Assembly: GCA_002490525.1 (NCBI GenBank)
Contig: DKUE01000037.1
Coordinates: 9,704 to 73,703 of the forward strand
Reading direction: 5' to 3'
Length of the DNA stretch: 64,000 nt
Origin: Ruminococcaceae bacterium UBA7212
GTDB lineage: Bacteria; Bacillota; Clostridia; Oscillospirales; Acutalibacteraceae
Shown here: positions 13,264 to 22,069 of the stretch, in pieces
Layout: every line of letters begins with the position of its first letter
Position numbering within the stretch: position 1 is the stretch's first letter
Notes under the pieces: generated by a model
The model's database searches: none
The model's input: only the letters and a program-made list of their open reading frames with translations
Told to the model about the DNA's origin: nothing
Position numbers and translations under genes: made by a program

Positions 13264-13935
13264 ATGAAAAAAATAGTGGATTGTGATATTGTAGATATCA
13301 TACCCTTTTCCTGCGGTGTTATTTTTTCTAAAATGGATATGCTGGGTGAAGGGAAATGCAAGGTCTCTTTTTACGGCTTTGATGTAAAAAAAATGCGCAG
13401 TGCGCCTGTCACACGCAGTGTCTATATGCTCAACAAGTTCGGAAACGGTTATAAGCGGATTGTTGATGCCATCGGCGATTATTTAAACTGCGATGCGGAT
13501 GCATTTATGGGCAACGGTACGGTACTCGTATATCCGACGGGCGAAACAGGTGTATTTGATTATGAAGGCAAAAACACTTGGGTCGGCGATTTGCTGTATC
13601 ACGACTGCCCCGTGCAGGATGTTGCCGCAGACGGTAATCAGATTTGGTGCACCGTTCCCGACCAAAACGCAATTATCAGTTATTCGATTGCACATAAAAA
13701 ATTTTATATGCGCATCGGCGGTGAAAATTCTACAGCATTCAGCATGCCCACTTCTCTGGTAAAATATGGTGACGAGCTGTTCGTCTGCAACGCAGGCTCC
13801 TATAAAATCCGTACGGTCAATTTAAAAGATTACGCCGTGCGTGACTTCCGCACCTTTGACGAACCGGTTCGGCGGTATCTGCGGGCCTGCGGAAAAGAGA
13901 TTGTCCAGCTGGATTCGGGCGTATATATTTTGTGA
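13264..13935 (+). CDS. Hypothetical protein, predicted beta-propeller
   Basis: A 223-residue protein beginning MKKIVDCDIVDIIPF after a modest GGTGAT site. The open frame extends far upstream, but that part runs through the promoter and preceding small gene in another frame. The sequence shows repeated short strands of propeller character: VFDYEGKNTWVGDLLYHD, QIWCTVPDQNAIISYSI, PTSLVKYGDELFVCNAGSY and KIRTVNLKDYAVRDF. These resemble NHL/Vgb-like blades, about four, so the fold assignment is tentative. There is no signal peptide or membrane segment, so a cytoplasmic location is expected. It has its own promoter, structured leader and strong terminator. The function is unknown. Confidence 0.75.
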   Translation: MKKIVDCDIVDIIPFSCGVIFSKMDMLGEGKCKVSFYGFDVKKMRSAPVTRSVYMLNKFGNGYKRIVDAIGDYLNCDADAFMGNGTVLVYPTGETGVFDYEGKNTWVGDLLYHDCPVQDVAADGNQIWCTVPDQNAIISYSIAHKKFYMRIGGENSTAFSMPTSLVKYGDELFVCNAGSYKIRTVNLKDYAVRDFRTFDEPVRRYLRACGKEIVQLDSGVYIL

Positions 13936-13969
13936 AGATTCGGTTTTATAGACGTAGATAAAAAATCAG

Positions 13970-14007
13970 AAACCCCGCAAGCGGTTTTTTAACGGCTTGC
14001 GGGGTTT
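13970..14007. terminator. Intrinsic terminator
   Basis: A perfect 13-base stem (13970-13982 and 13995-14007, AAACCCCGCAAGC) with a 12-base loop follows the propeller gene. A/T runs on both sides make it usable in both directions, so it also bounds the convergent GNAT gene. Confidence 0.88.
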
Positions 14008-14058
14008 ATTTGTATTTATAGGAGCGATTCACGAATCGCCGGAGAAAATCCAGCGATT

Positions 14059-14508
14059 TTATTTATGCTTTGGAGAGATGCGTTTTAAAAACCGCAGCTG
14101 TGCTTTCTCCTCTGTGAAGCCTGCGTGACGGTAAAAGATGTGGGCATCGGTACGCGTACCGCCCGAGTTAAGCCGTATCCCGACCGCTCCGACTTCCGCC
14201 GTCCAAAATTCTGTCTCGGCGAGCAGAGCCGTTCCGATACCTTGACGGCGAAGCGCAGAAGAAACGGCAAGTCCGAGCACATTGACAAGTGAGTCAAAAT
14301 ACAGCGTTTGATAAAGCGCGGCATGTATAAAACCAACGGCTGTGCCATCCTGTTCCGCAACAAATACGCGTTCCCGTGCAGAATCGCATTTGGACAGCCG
14401 CGTTTGCACGGTTTGCTCTGTACAAGCATAGCCCAAAGCGTCCCGACAAAGTTCAGCGATTGCGGCGGCATCTTTGGGAGAGGCCGTACGGATTGTGCAG
14501 TCTGACAT
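14059..14508 (-). CDS. GNAT family N-acetyltransferase
   Basis: A 149-residue acetyltransferase of the GNAT fold, expected to move an acetyl group from acetyl-CoA to an amine. The CoA-pyrophosphate loop is seen in LGLAVSSALRRQGIGTALLAETE (the R-x-x-G-x-G/A pattern), followed by the family-typical GIRLNSGGTRTDAHIFYRHAGF near the C-terminus. AGGTGA lies seven bases before the ATG. It stands alone between two terminator-like elements and is convergent with the propeller gene. The substrate cannot be predicted; small GNATs act on antibiotics, polyamines, tRNA or protein N-termini. Confidence 0.88.
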   Translation of the reverse strand: MSDCTIRTASPKDAAAIAELCRDALGYACTEQTVQTRLSKCDSARERVFVAEQDGTAVGFIHAALYQTLYFDSLVNVLGLAVSSALRRQGIGTALLAETEFWTAEVGAVGIRLNSGGTRTDAHIFYRHAGFTEEKAQLRFLKRISPKHK

Positions 14509-14641
14509 TTTAGTTCACCTGCTTTCGTACGATGTACACTGTCGTTAGTCGTTTTCGACTTTGCAAGCGATTGATAAAGTATCTGCGGAACAACACTAAA
14601 GTCTTTCTCTACAATACAACAACTTCACTTGATTCTGCTTG

Positions 14642-14669
14642 GATTCTTCGCCTACGGCTCAGAATGACA
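14642..14669. repeat. Dispersed palindromic repeat, half copy
   Basis: The stretch from GATTCTTCG to CAGAATGACA, with a variable GC palindrome in between, is the same element found twice at 27880-27966. Repeats of this form (ATTCTTCG...TCAGAATGACA) are very common in intergenic DNA of many bacteria. This one lies five bases past the stop of the clpE-like gene, where it may shape the 3' end of the long operon. Confidence 0.7.
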
Positions 14670-14674
14670 TGGAT

Positions 14675-17020
14675 TTATTCTACGCACAGCACAATCTCAC
14701 CGTTTTCGGCGGTGAGACGAACCACCTTTACGGGTTCGCTGTAATGCGCCACAAGGTAAGCAGAAATCTTATCTTCGGCGTTGCGGCGGATGACATTGCG
14801 CAAATCACGCGCACCGCGCACATTGCCGTCCATTTTTGCAACAAGGGCTGACGGCACATTCTCCTCGTATTCCAAAGCAATGGATTTGTCACGCAGGGCG
14901 GTTTTCAGCTCATCAAGCATCAACACGGCAATGCGCGCATAATCGTCCGAAGAGAGCTCGTTGAACACCACAATTTCATCCACGCGTCCGATAAATTCAG
15001 GCCGCAGGAACTCGCGAAGCGCCTGAATTGCCATTTCACGTTTCACATCGCTCGGTGCTTTGCCGAAGCCCATAGCGGCGGTTTTCCGTTCACTGCCTGC
15101 GTTCGAGGTCATGATAATCACGGTATTGACAAAGCTGACGGTGCGTCCGTGGGCATCGTTTGTTTTTCCCTCGTCGAGAATCTGTAACAGGATATTCATG
15201 ACATCGGGATGCGCTTTCTCAATTTCGTCAAATAAAATGATAGAATACGGTTTTCTGCGCACTTTTTCCGTCAGCTGTCCCGCTTCGTCATAGCCGACAT
15301 AGCCGGGCGGCGAACCAATCAGACGGGAAACGGAGTGCTTTTCCATGAATTCGGACATATCGAGGCGAATCAGCGTTTCGGGCGTGTCAAACAGTTCAAA
15401 AGAGAGCTGTTTCACCAATTCTGTTTTACCAACGCCCGTGGGACCGACAAAGATAAACGATGCGGGGCGCTTTTGTACGGACAACTGCATACGGCTGCGC
15501 TTAATTGCGGCGGCAACCAAATCCACTGCGGCATCCTGCCCGATGACATGCGCTTTCAAACGGTCTTCCATACCGATTAAGCGTTTTACATCACCGTCCA
15601 CAATTTTTGTGGTCGGAATGCCCGTCCAAAGGTTGATGACCTTGGCAAGGTCTTCCTCGTTTACAAAATTATCGCTTGCCTTTTCCCGAAGCTCTGCTTC
15701 TTTGCCGTCACAGGCAATCAATTCGGTGCGGATACTTGCCAGTGCGGCATATTTTTCGTTTTTCTTCTGCTCATCATTTTCGGCTTCCGTTTCCGAAACA
15801 AGCGTTTCCTCCTGCGCTTTCAAATCGGTAACATGCTTCAAAAACAGTTCATAATCGCTGATTGCCTTATTGCGCAGATTGGCACAGGTACACGCCTCAT
15901 CCAAAAGGTCGATTGCCTTATCAGGCAGAAATCGGTCGGTGATATACCGTTCGGAAAGCGTAACCGCTTTGTAGACCAAGGTGTCGGAAATCTGCACCTT
16001 ATGGTAGTCCTCATAATACTTTTTGATACCCAACAGCATTTCGTACGCATCGTCAATCGACGGTTCTTCCACCTTGACGGGCTGGAAACGGCGTTCCAAC
16101 GCGGAGTCCTTTTCAATATTTTTGCGATACTCGGTAAAGGTGGTTGCGCCGATGACCTGAATTTCCCCACGGGAAAGTGCAGGCTTCATGATATTTGCCG
16201 CATTCATCGTACCCTCGGCATCCCCCGTACCGACCAAATTATGCACCTCATCGATAAACAGAATGATGTTACCCTCGGATTTCACCTCGTCAATGAGCCC
16301 CTTAATGCGGCTCTCAAACTGCCCGCGGAACTGCGTGCCTGCGACAAGTGCAGTTAAATCGAGCAAATGTATTTCTTTATCGGCAAGCTTTGCAGGTACC
16401 TCTCCCGCCGCAATTTTTTGCGCCAAGCCTTCGGCAATCGCTGTTTTACCGACACCGGGCTCACCGATAAAGCATGGGTTATTCTTCGTACGGCGGCACA
16501 GAATCTGCACCGTACGGTAAATCTCACGGTCACGTCCGATGATGCGGTCCAGCTTACCATCACGCGCACGCTCGGTTAAATCTGTGCAGTAAAGTGACAG
16601 ATATTTGCGCTTCTTGTTTTTATTTCCCTGCTTTTTCGGCGCTTTTCCCTGCCCCTTTTTCGGTTCTTCCACTACCGAAACTTCAGACGGGTCAATCAGG
16701 TCGCCTTCATCATCCTTCTGCGGATTCTGCATACCGGGAAACAGCCCCTGCATAAACGACAGCGGCAATGCACCGCCGGGCTGGAACCCGTCTTCGCCGT
16801 CCATGCCCTCCATCATTTGCTCCATTTGTGCAGATACTTCTTCCATTTCGTCCTCAGTAATCCCCATTTGCTGCATAATCTGCTTCACAGGACCGATATT
16901 CAGTTCCATTGCACATTTGATGCATAGCCCCTCGTTAGTGGTTTTCTCCCCTTCCACCTTCGAAATGAAAAAGACAGCAGGGTTTTTATGGCATCTGCTG
17001 CACAGCATATTTTTGTTCAT
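14675..17020 (-). CDS. clpE: Clp protease ATP-binding subunit, ClpE-like with N-terminal zinc finger
   Basis: A 781-residue HSP100 unfoldase expected to feed substrates to ClpP. The N-terminus carries a zinc finger (C7-x2-C10 and C33-x2-C36) instead of the ClpC repeat domain, as in ClpE. A Met/Gln-rich linker and a basic stretch follow to about residue 140. The two ATPase modules show Walker A GEPGVGKTA (about 186-194) and GPTGVGKTE (about 520). A short coiled-coil middle domain lies between them. The MGFG loop in the second module may be the ClpP contact. The ATG at 17020 is used; the ribosome binding site GAGGAA is the end of pgsA. It is the last gene of the long operon. The symbol is by domain similarity and could equally be a ClpC variant. 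Confidence 0.88.
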   Translation of the reverse strand: MNKNMLCSRCHKNPAVFFISKVEGEKTTNEGLCIKCAMELNIGPVKQIMQQMGITEDEMEEVSAQMEQMMEGMDGEDGFQPGGALPLSFMQGLFPGMQNPQKDDEGDLIDPSEVSVVEEPKKGQGKAPKKQGNKNKKRKYLSLYCTDLTERARDGKLDRIIGRDREIYRTVQILCRRTKNNPCFIGEPGVGKTAIAEGLAQKIAAGEVPAKLADKEIHLLDLTALVAGTQFRGQFESRIKGLIDEVKSEGNIILFIDEVHNLVGTGDAEGTMNAANIMKPALSRGEIQVIGATTFTEYRKNIEKDSALERRFQPVKVEEPSIDDAYEMLLGIKKYYEDYHKVQISDTLVYKAVTLSERYITDRFLPDKAIDLLDEACTCANLRNKAISDYELFLKHVTDLKAQEETLVSETEAENDEQKKNEKYAALASIRTELIACDGKEAELREKASDNFVNEEDLAKVINLWTGIPTTKIVDGDVKRLIGMEDRLKAHVIGQDAAVDLVAAAIKRSRMQLSVQKRPASFIFVGPTGVGKTELVKQLSFELFDTPETLIRLDMSEFMEKHSVSRLIGSPPGYVGYDEAGQLTEKVRRKPYSIILFDEIEKAHPDVMNILLQILDEGKTNDAHGRTVSFVNTVIIMTSNAGSERKTAAMGFGKAPSDVKREMAIQALREFLRPEFIGRVDEIVVFNELSSDDYARIAVLMLDELKTALRDKSIALEYEENVPSALVAKMDGNVRGARDLRNVIRRNAEDKISAYLVAHYSEPVKVVRLTAENGEIVLCVE

Positions 17021-17026
17021 CAAAAT

Positions 17027-17662
17027 TTATTCCTCAGTTTCTTTTTTTGCGTGTTTGTCTTTGAATTGTTTATAAGTGTTCGGGATATAGCTCAGCAATG
17101 CGACAAACGTCAGCACCGCCGCAATAATCACCAATGCAATCATCACCGGAGAAGGCAGTGTGAACCACGCGCGCAGTGCACCGATTTCGGGACCGAACGC
17201 GATAACCAACACCATCACGGCATAGAACACAAAAGTGGCGACCTTGCCGTAAATTTCCGCCGCAGAGGGGCGCAATCCGCAGGCAATCATAATCGCGCCG
17301 ACGATAACCATCAACAGCTCCTTGAACAGGAAGAACAGGAACACCCATTTAAACCACTGCATGGTCGGGTCGGTTGACTTATTGAATTCCAAGAAAATGA
17401 CAATGGCAATTGTAATCTGTGTCATTTTGTCGGCTACAGGGTCAAGCACCTTGCCCAACGCGCTGATTTGATTGAATCGGCGGGCAATTTTCCCGTCAAA
17501 AAAGTCGGTAAGTCCCGAAACAATCAAAATGATGACTGCCCAGCCGATATGTCCGTTGTAAAACAGCACACCGAACACAGGAATCAGCAAAATTCGAATC
17601 AGACTTAACAGATTCGGCACGGTCAGACAACCTGAAAACAGGCTTTTCAAATTTTCTTTCAT
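17027..17662 (-). CDS. pgsA: CDP-diacylglycerol--glycerol-3-phosphate 3-phosphatidyltransferase
   Basis: A 211-residue integral membrane enzyme that makes phosphatidylglycerol phosphate, the first committed step to phosphatidylglycerol and cardiolipin. The CDP-alcohol phosphotransferase motif D-G-x2-A-R-x8-G-x3-D-x3-D is seen in FDGKIARRFNQISALGKVLDPVADK, with the expected first, second and last aspartates. Several hydrophobic segments surround it. The ATG at 17662 follows GAGGTG; the open frame includes an earlier GTG that overlaps this site. It sits between cvpA and the clpE-like gene with gaps of 14 and 6 bases, so it is cotranscribed. Confidence 0.93.
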   Translation of the reverse strand: MKENLKSLFSGCLTVPNLLSLIRILLIPVFGVLFYNGHIGWAVIILIVSGLTDFFDGKIARRFNQISALGKVLDPVADKMTQITIAIVIFLEFNKSTDPTMQWFKWVFLFFLFKELLMVIVGAIMIACGLRPSAAEIYGKVATFVFYAVMVLVIAFGPEIGALRAWFTLPSPVMIALVIIAAVLTFVALLSYIPNTYKQFKDKHAKKETEE

Positions 17663-17676
17663 ATAAAACACCTCAT

Positions 17677-18369
17677 TTAAAATAACCGGGGTATCGGTAA
17701 ACTATTTACAAAACTGACAATATGTGAGGCCTGCAAGGCTTCACGGTAAGTCTCATCTATGTACGGCGCAGTTGCCGTCAGCAGAAAAGCCGCTATAAGC
17801 ACAAATGCACAGCCCTTTACCGCGCCAAACACACCGCCGAGTAAAGCATTCACATTTTTGACAATGGGAATTTTAAACAGCTTGGAAAGCGCGGAAGCAA
17901 GCCACTGAAACACACCGCCGAGTACAGCGAACAGCAGTAAAAACAAAATTGCCGATAGTACCGTCTCGCAAACAGGCTGTGCTATATTCTCATTCAGCAG
18001 CCGCGCCGTATCCTCGGCGCTGTAAGCTCCGTTTGCAATTTGCTGTGCCACCTGTGCGGCGACAGCATCACTGCTTTCCGCATAGTGCCTCGCGAAATCA
18101 GGCAGACTTTCCAGCACAACAGAAGCTTTTTTGAACGCAGTTGCGTTTTCCTGTTCGTTTAACTCCTCCTGAATTTTCGTTTCCACACGTTCGGACAAGA
18201 CAGTTTCATAACACGCCTTCGCCATAGGTGCACAAAGCTGTACCGCTAAAAAAACCGCTGCCACAAAGGCAACCAGTTCCAAAACGGAACGAACCAGTCC
18301 TTTTTTTGCGGATGCAAGCACCGCAATCAGCAAAACAGCAAGCAAACATAAATCAATTGCAAGACTCAA
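17677..18369 (-). CDS. CvpA family membrane protein
   Basis: A 230-residue membrane protein of the CvpA family (colicin V production accessory type). It has an N-terminal pair of membrane helices (LCLLAVLLIAVLASAKKGLVRSVLELVAFVAAVFLAV), a central soluble helical part about 50-120, and two C-terminal membrane helices with FFLLLFAVLGGVFQ-like and VNALLGGVFGAVKGCAF segments typical of the family. Its exact role is unclear; homologues affect envelope integrity. The start is TTG at 18369, supported by GAGGTGA four bases upstream and the absence of a better codon. It has a promoter immediately ahead, so it may head a cvpA-pgsA-clpE sub-operon. Confidence 0.85.
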   Translation of the reverse strand: MSLAIDLCLLAVLLIAVLASAKKGLVRSVLELVAFVAAVFLAVQLCAPMAKACYETVLSERVETKIQEELNEQENATAFKKASVVLESLPDFARHYAESSDAVAAQVAQQIANGAYSAEDTARLLNENIAQPVCETVLSAILFLLLFAVLGGVFQWLASALSKLFKIPIVKNVNALLGGVFGAVKGCAFVLIAAFLLTATAPYIDETYREALQASHIVSFVNSLPIPRLF

Positions 18370-18389
18370 AAAATCACCTCGCTATAACT

Positions 18390-18418
18390 ATTGTATCATA
18401 GTACCTTCCGAAAAACAA
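18390..18418 (-). promoter_or_regulatory. Internal promoter before cvpA
   Basis: On the minus strand TTGTTT (18418-18413), 17 bases and TACAAT (18395-18390) lie in the 56-base gap after the DUF5711 gene. The start near 18383 gives a very short leader that still includes the GAGGTGA site of cvpA. It could raise cvpA-pgsA-clpE expression independently of the long operon. Confidence 0.6.
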
Positions 18419-18425
18419 CCGAAAA

Positions 18426-19634
18426 TCACGCAGGCTGTGTAGATGGTGTTTCCTCCACAACCGTAGTTTTATAGCATTTTATGCCGCTGACAGCATAAAC
18501 ATAGGTGTTTTTTCCGTCTGTATAGGGTCTGATACAGTCATCGTCCACCGCCGAACGCCCAACTTGTTCACCGTTGCGGTCCAAGCTGTAAAGATAACGG
18601 TCGGTTAAAACCGATACATAAGACGCATCGCACGATACGCCCTTTATACTTTCCGCAATCTCCGTTTCAAACTGTAATACGCCTTTTCGATCATAGCACC
18701 GAATAATTTTGGAAGCAGAACTGCCGTATTTGGACAGCGATGCAACCGTGCACCCGCTGTCATCCGTATAGACGCATGACAGTGTATTTAACGATAAATC
18801 CTCTTCTAAAACCGGCGATTTGTCTTCAATGACAGTAAAAATATTTTTACCCGTCAGCAACAATCGGTTCCCGGAGAGGAAGGAAAGTCCAGAAACTGCC
18901 GTATCATAAGAAAAAGAAACAATCGGTTCGTTATAGGAAAAATCAAAAATATATACCTTCGAGTAAAGCGAACCGTCTTTCGCGCCCACGACAGACACCG
19001 CGGCACGTTTGCCGCTGTCCGCCACAGCGGCAGCAATAATATTTTCGGAAGCACAGTTCCAGACAAATATTTCCTTATGGCTTTTGTTATAAACGGTCAG
19101 TTTGCTTTGCGAATTTTCACCCCGCGAAGCAATTGCCAGCGTACCGTCTTTGCCGATTGCGCCTGTCAGCAGTTTTTGCGGACTTTGCTCTTCCAACAAA
19201 ATTTTGGTTTTGGAAAGCACCCGATAGCTGTTTTCGCCTACATCCAAAAGTAAAACACGTCCGCCTACACTTTTTGCCACAGGCGAAGAAAACGTGTGCT
19301 GATGCTCGCCGAAACGGCGTGCGGTTGCATCCAGTGAAAAAGCGGTATCGTCCCCGATAACAAATAAATCCGAGCCGATGGGAATCACATTTCGAACACC
19401 GGTGCTTTCAAAATAATACGGGTATCCGTCACCGCGCTTGGCACCTGAAATCACCGTATCAAAATAGTCCCCGACACTGGAAAACGTGATATTGCCGAAC
19501 CGATTGGCGGCAATGACAACCAAAATCAGCAAAACGGAAACCACACAAACCGCTTTCAGCACAGACACAAGACGCTCCTGCCCTTTGAATTTCTTTTTCG
19601 GTTTTACTTTTCTATCCATGTTCTGTTCCGCCAT
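18426..19634 (-). CDS. DUF5711 family membrane-anchored protein
   Basis: A 402-residue protein with a short basic cytoplasmic N-terminus (KVKPKKKFKGQERLVSVLK), one membrane helix at about residues 30-50 and a large extracellular part of repeated strands (for example FVIGDDTAFSLDATARRFGE and RVLLLDVGENSYRVL) that looks like a beta-propeller. This matches the DUF5711 family known from Clostridia, whose function is not known. I place the start at 19634 (MAEQNM) because GGGGTGA lies just ahead; the ATG at 19652 overlaps the truA stop. It is part of the long operon between truA and cvpA. A surface or envelope-related role is inferred only from topology. Confidence 0.8.
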   Translation of the reverse strand: MAEQNMDRKVKPKKKFKGQERLVSVLKAVCVVSVLLILVVIAANRFGNITFSSVGDYFDTVISGAKRGDGYPYYFESTGVRNVIPIGSDLFVIGDDTAFSLDATARRFGEHQHTFSSPVAKSVGGRVLLLDVGENSYRVLSKTKILLEEQSPQKLLTGAIGKDGTLAIASRGENSQSKLTVYNKSHKEIFVWNCASENIIAAAVADSGKRAAVSVVGAKDGSLYSKVYIFDFSYNEPIVSFSYDTAVSGLSFLSGNRLLLTGKNIFTVIEDKSPVLEEDLSLNTLSCVYTDDSGCTVASLSKYGSSASKIIRCYDRKGVLQFETEIAESIKGVSCDASYVSVLTDRYLYSLDRNGEQVGRSAVDDDCIRPYTDGKNTYVYAVSGIKCYKTTVVEETPSTQPA

Positions 19635-19651
19635 ACGGTCACCCCGATTCA

Positions 19652-20389
19652 TTATTCATAATAGACTCTGTGTAAATATAAGCCGTGCGCAGGGGCGGTT
19701 ACCCCCGCTTTTGTGCGGTCACAGTCCGCCAAAATATACGGAATCACACCATGCTCGATTTTACCGCTGTCTATCTCCAACAGCGTACCGACCATAATGC
19801 GAACCATATTGTAAAGGAAACCGTTCCCTTCTACATAAAATTCCACCAAATCTCCGTTTCTTTGCACGGAACAGGCGCGGATTTCACGGACTTTATCCTC
19901 TACTGTACTTTTTGATGCGCAAAAAGCGGAAAAATCATGCGTACCGAGAAAGCCTTGCGCCTCACAGTTTAAAGCCGCAGTATCTATCTGCCGCGGATAG
20001 TGCAGCGCGCGTTTTTCCAAAAACGGGTCGCGCACTGTGCGGTTTAAAATCAAATATCGGTACGATTTGCCCGTGCAGTCATACCGCGCGTGAAAATCCA
20101 AAGGCACTTCACGCACCGACAGCACCGCAATATCCCGCGGGAGCACAGCGTTCAATGCCGTTTGCAGCTTATTGGGTGCCATTTCCTTTTGTGTGCGCAT
20201 ATTACAGCAAAACATATCTGCATGCACATGCGCATCTGTGCGGCTGCACCCCGTAACGGATTCCCGCACGCCTAAAATTTGCTCTATCGCATCCTGCAAT
20301 CGACTTTGTACGGTCAGGGCGTTCGACTGCACCTGCCAGCCGTGATAATCCGAACCGTCAAAGCACAGCGTCAGCAAATAATTATTCAA
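19652..20389 (-). CDS. truA: tRNA pseudouridine(38-40) synthase
   Basis: A 245-residue TruA enzyme that converts uridines 38-40 of the tRNA anticodon arm to pseudouridine. The nucleophilic aspartate is Asp52 in GCSRTDAHVHA. The N-terminal FDGSDYHGWQVQ and the later KSYRYLI and FLYNMVRIMVGTL blocks are also conserved. The family norm is RTDxGVHA; here the Gly is replaced by His, a conservative family variation. The start codon is TTG at 20389, with GGTGAT in the end of ecfT as ribosome binding site. It directly follows ecfT, an order conserved in many Firmicutes, where ecfA-ecfA-ecfT-truA lie together. Confidence 0.95.
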   Translation of the reverse strand: MNNYLLTLCFDGSDYHGWQVQSNALTVQSRLQDAIEQILGVRESVTGCSRTDAHVHADMFCCNMRTQKEMAPNKLQTALNAVLPRDIAVLSVREVPLDFHARYDCTGKSYRYLILNRTVRDPFLEKRALHYPRQIDTAALNCEAQGFLGTHDFSAFCASKSTVEDKVREIRACSVQRNGDLVEFYVEGNGFLYNMVRIMVGTLLEIDSGKIEHGVIPYILADCDRTKAGVTAPAHGLYLHRVYYE

Positions 20390-20390
20390 G

Positions 20391-21206
20391 TTAAATCACC
20401 GCCGCCACAAAATGATTGGAAACAAATATACCCGCCACACATATTACGGTAATCCCAAATGCGATATAATCCCGCGCCCGCAGATGCATCACACGAAGAC
20501 GCGTGCGTCCCTCTCCGCCGCGGTAACAGCGGCACTCCATGGCAAACGCCAAATCGTAAGCACGGGAAAATGCGTTGACAAACAGCGGAATAAACACAGG
20601 CACAAGTGCCTTGCCGCGCTGTACAATACTGCCCGTATCCAGTTCTGCACCGCGTGCTTTCTGTGCCGACATAATTTTATCAACCTCATCAATCAGCGTC
20701 GGAATAAAGCGCAGGGCAATCGTCATCATCATGGCAATGGAATGTACGTTGATTTTTAATTTTTTCAGCGGAGAGAACAACCGTTCAATCGCATCGGTCA
20801 AAAGCGTCGGCGAAGTGGTATATGTCAGCATAGAGCTTGCTGCTACCAGCGCCACTATGCGGACGGTTGTAAATACCGCCATGAAAATACCGTCTGTTGT
20901 CAGTTTGAATTTGCCGAGCTCTAAAAGCACTGTGCCGTCCGTATTATAAAAAATTTGCAGAACGGACGTAATCAACACAATAATTACAATCGGCTTTAAG
21001 CTTTTTAAAAGCATCTTCAGCGAGATTTTTGACAGCAGAATGGCCGCAATTAAATACGCCGCCATAATCCCAAGGGCAACAAAATTTCTGCACAGAAAAA
21101 TCAGCACGATGTAAACGAAGGTCAATACCAGCTTTGCGCGCGGATCTAACTTGTGAATAACGGAATTCCCCGGGAAATACTGCCCGATGGTGATGTCCTT
21201 TATCAT
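20391..21206 (-). CDS. ecfT: ECF transporter transmembrane subunit EcfT
   Basis: A 271-residue membrane scaffold of energy-coupling-factor (group II) vitamin transporters. Several helices are visible (for example LVLTFVYIVLIFLCRNFVALGIMAAYLIAAILL). The two coupling motifs that bind the ATPases are seen as MSAQKARGAE and MECRCYRGG, both variants of the Ala-Arg-Gly signature. The start ATG overlaps the ecfA2 stop (ATGA), so the subunits are translationally coupled. No S-component gene lies in the window, so this is likely the shared module that serves several vitamin-specific subunits elsewhere. Confidence 0.95.
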   Translation of the reverse strand: MIKDITIGQYFPGNSVIHKLDPRAKLVLTFVYIVLIFLCRNFVALGIMAAYLIAAILLSKISLKMLLKSLKPIVIIVLITSVLQIFYNTDGTVLLELGKFKLTTDGIFMAVFTTVRIVALVAASSMLTYTTSPTLLTDAIERLFSPLKKLKINVHSIAMMMTIALRFIPTLIDEVDKIMSAQKARGAELDTGSIVQRGKALVPVFIPLFVNAFSRAYDLAFAMECRCYRGGEGRTRLRVMHLRARDYIAFGITVICVAGIFVSNHFVAAVI

Positions 21207-22069
21207 TGCAGCATCCCCCTCTCCTGCATCAGGCGCAGCAACTCGCGCCGTGCCTCAGAGAGCGTGTAAATATCCGTACGCACATTTTCGCCCGCCGCTT
21301 TTAAGCGCAGGAATATACGGGTGATTTGCGGGACGTCCAAACCGACGGACACCAGCTTTTCCGAATTCTCAAAAACCGTTTGGACTGTGCCCGTCAGCAC
21401 AGGGGCGCCGTGGCACATAACAATAACCTTTGAGGCAATTTCGGCAATATCGTCCATGCTGTGGGAAACAATCATAACCGTTTTGCCCGTAGTCAGACGG
21501 TAATTTTCAATCATTTGCATCACACGCGCCCGTCCGCGCGGGTCAAGCCCTGCGGCAGGTTCGTCCAAAATCAGAATTTCGGGCTCCATTGCCATCACGC
21601 CCGCAATGGCAACACGGCGCTTTTCGCCCCCCGACAAATCAAACGGAGATTTTTCCATCCAGTCATTTTTTACGCCGACAAACTCCGCCGCACGCAGAAC
21701 GTGTTCTTTTATCTGTGCTTCGGAAAGGCCCATATTACGCGGTCCGAAAGCAATATCCTTATAAACCGTACTTTCAAATAGCTGATATTCGGGATACTGA
21801 AAGCAAAGCCCGACTTTAAACCGCGCGGCGCGGGTTGCCGCTTTTGAGGCATGAATATCCTCTCCGTTTAAAAGCACCTTGCCCGATGTTGGCTTTAAAA
21901 GTCCGTTTAAATGCTGTACGAGCGTACTTTTACCGGATCCCGTGTGCCCGATAATACCGACAAGCTCGCCCTTTTCTACAGAGATGTCGGCATTTTGCAG
22001 TGCCGTCATACGAAACGGCGTGCCTTCCCCGTAAACATATGTTAAATTTTGCGTTTCAAGCAGTGCCAT
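21203..22069 (-). CDS. ecfA2: ECF transporter ATPase EcfA2
   Basis: A 288-residue ABC-type ATPase, second in the pair. Walker A is GHTGSGKST, the signature is SGGEKRRVAIAG and Walker B is ILILDEPAAGLDP. The C-terminal tail is the EcfA dimerisation region. GGAGAATCAGCTC precedes the ATG, which overlaps the end of ecfA1 by 14 bases. The glycine-rich loop GHTGSGKS and the EKRR signature are typical of EcfA2, while the upstream neighbour is the more standard EcfA1. It powers substrate uptake together with EcfA1 and EcfT. Confidence 0.95.
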   Translation of the reverse strand: MALLETQNLTYVYGEGTPFRMTALQNADISVEKGELVGIIGHTGSGKSTLVQHLNGLLKPTSGKVLLNGEDIHASKAATRAARFKVGLCFQYPEYQLFESTVYKDIAFGPRNMGLSEAQIKEHVLRAAEFVGVKNDWMEKSPFDLSGGEKRRVAIAGVMAMEPEILILDEPAAGLDPRGRARVMQMIENYRLTTGKTVMIVSHSMDDIAEIASKVIVMCHGAPVLTGTVQTVFENSEKLVSVGLDVPQITRIFLRLKAAGENVRTDIYTLSEARRELLRLMQERGMLQ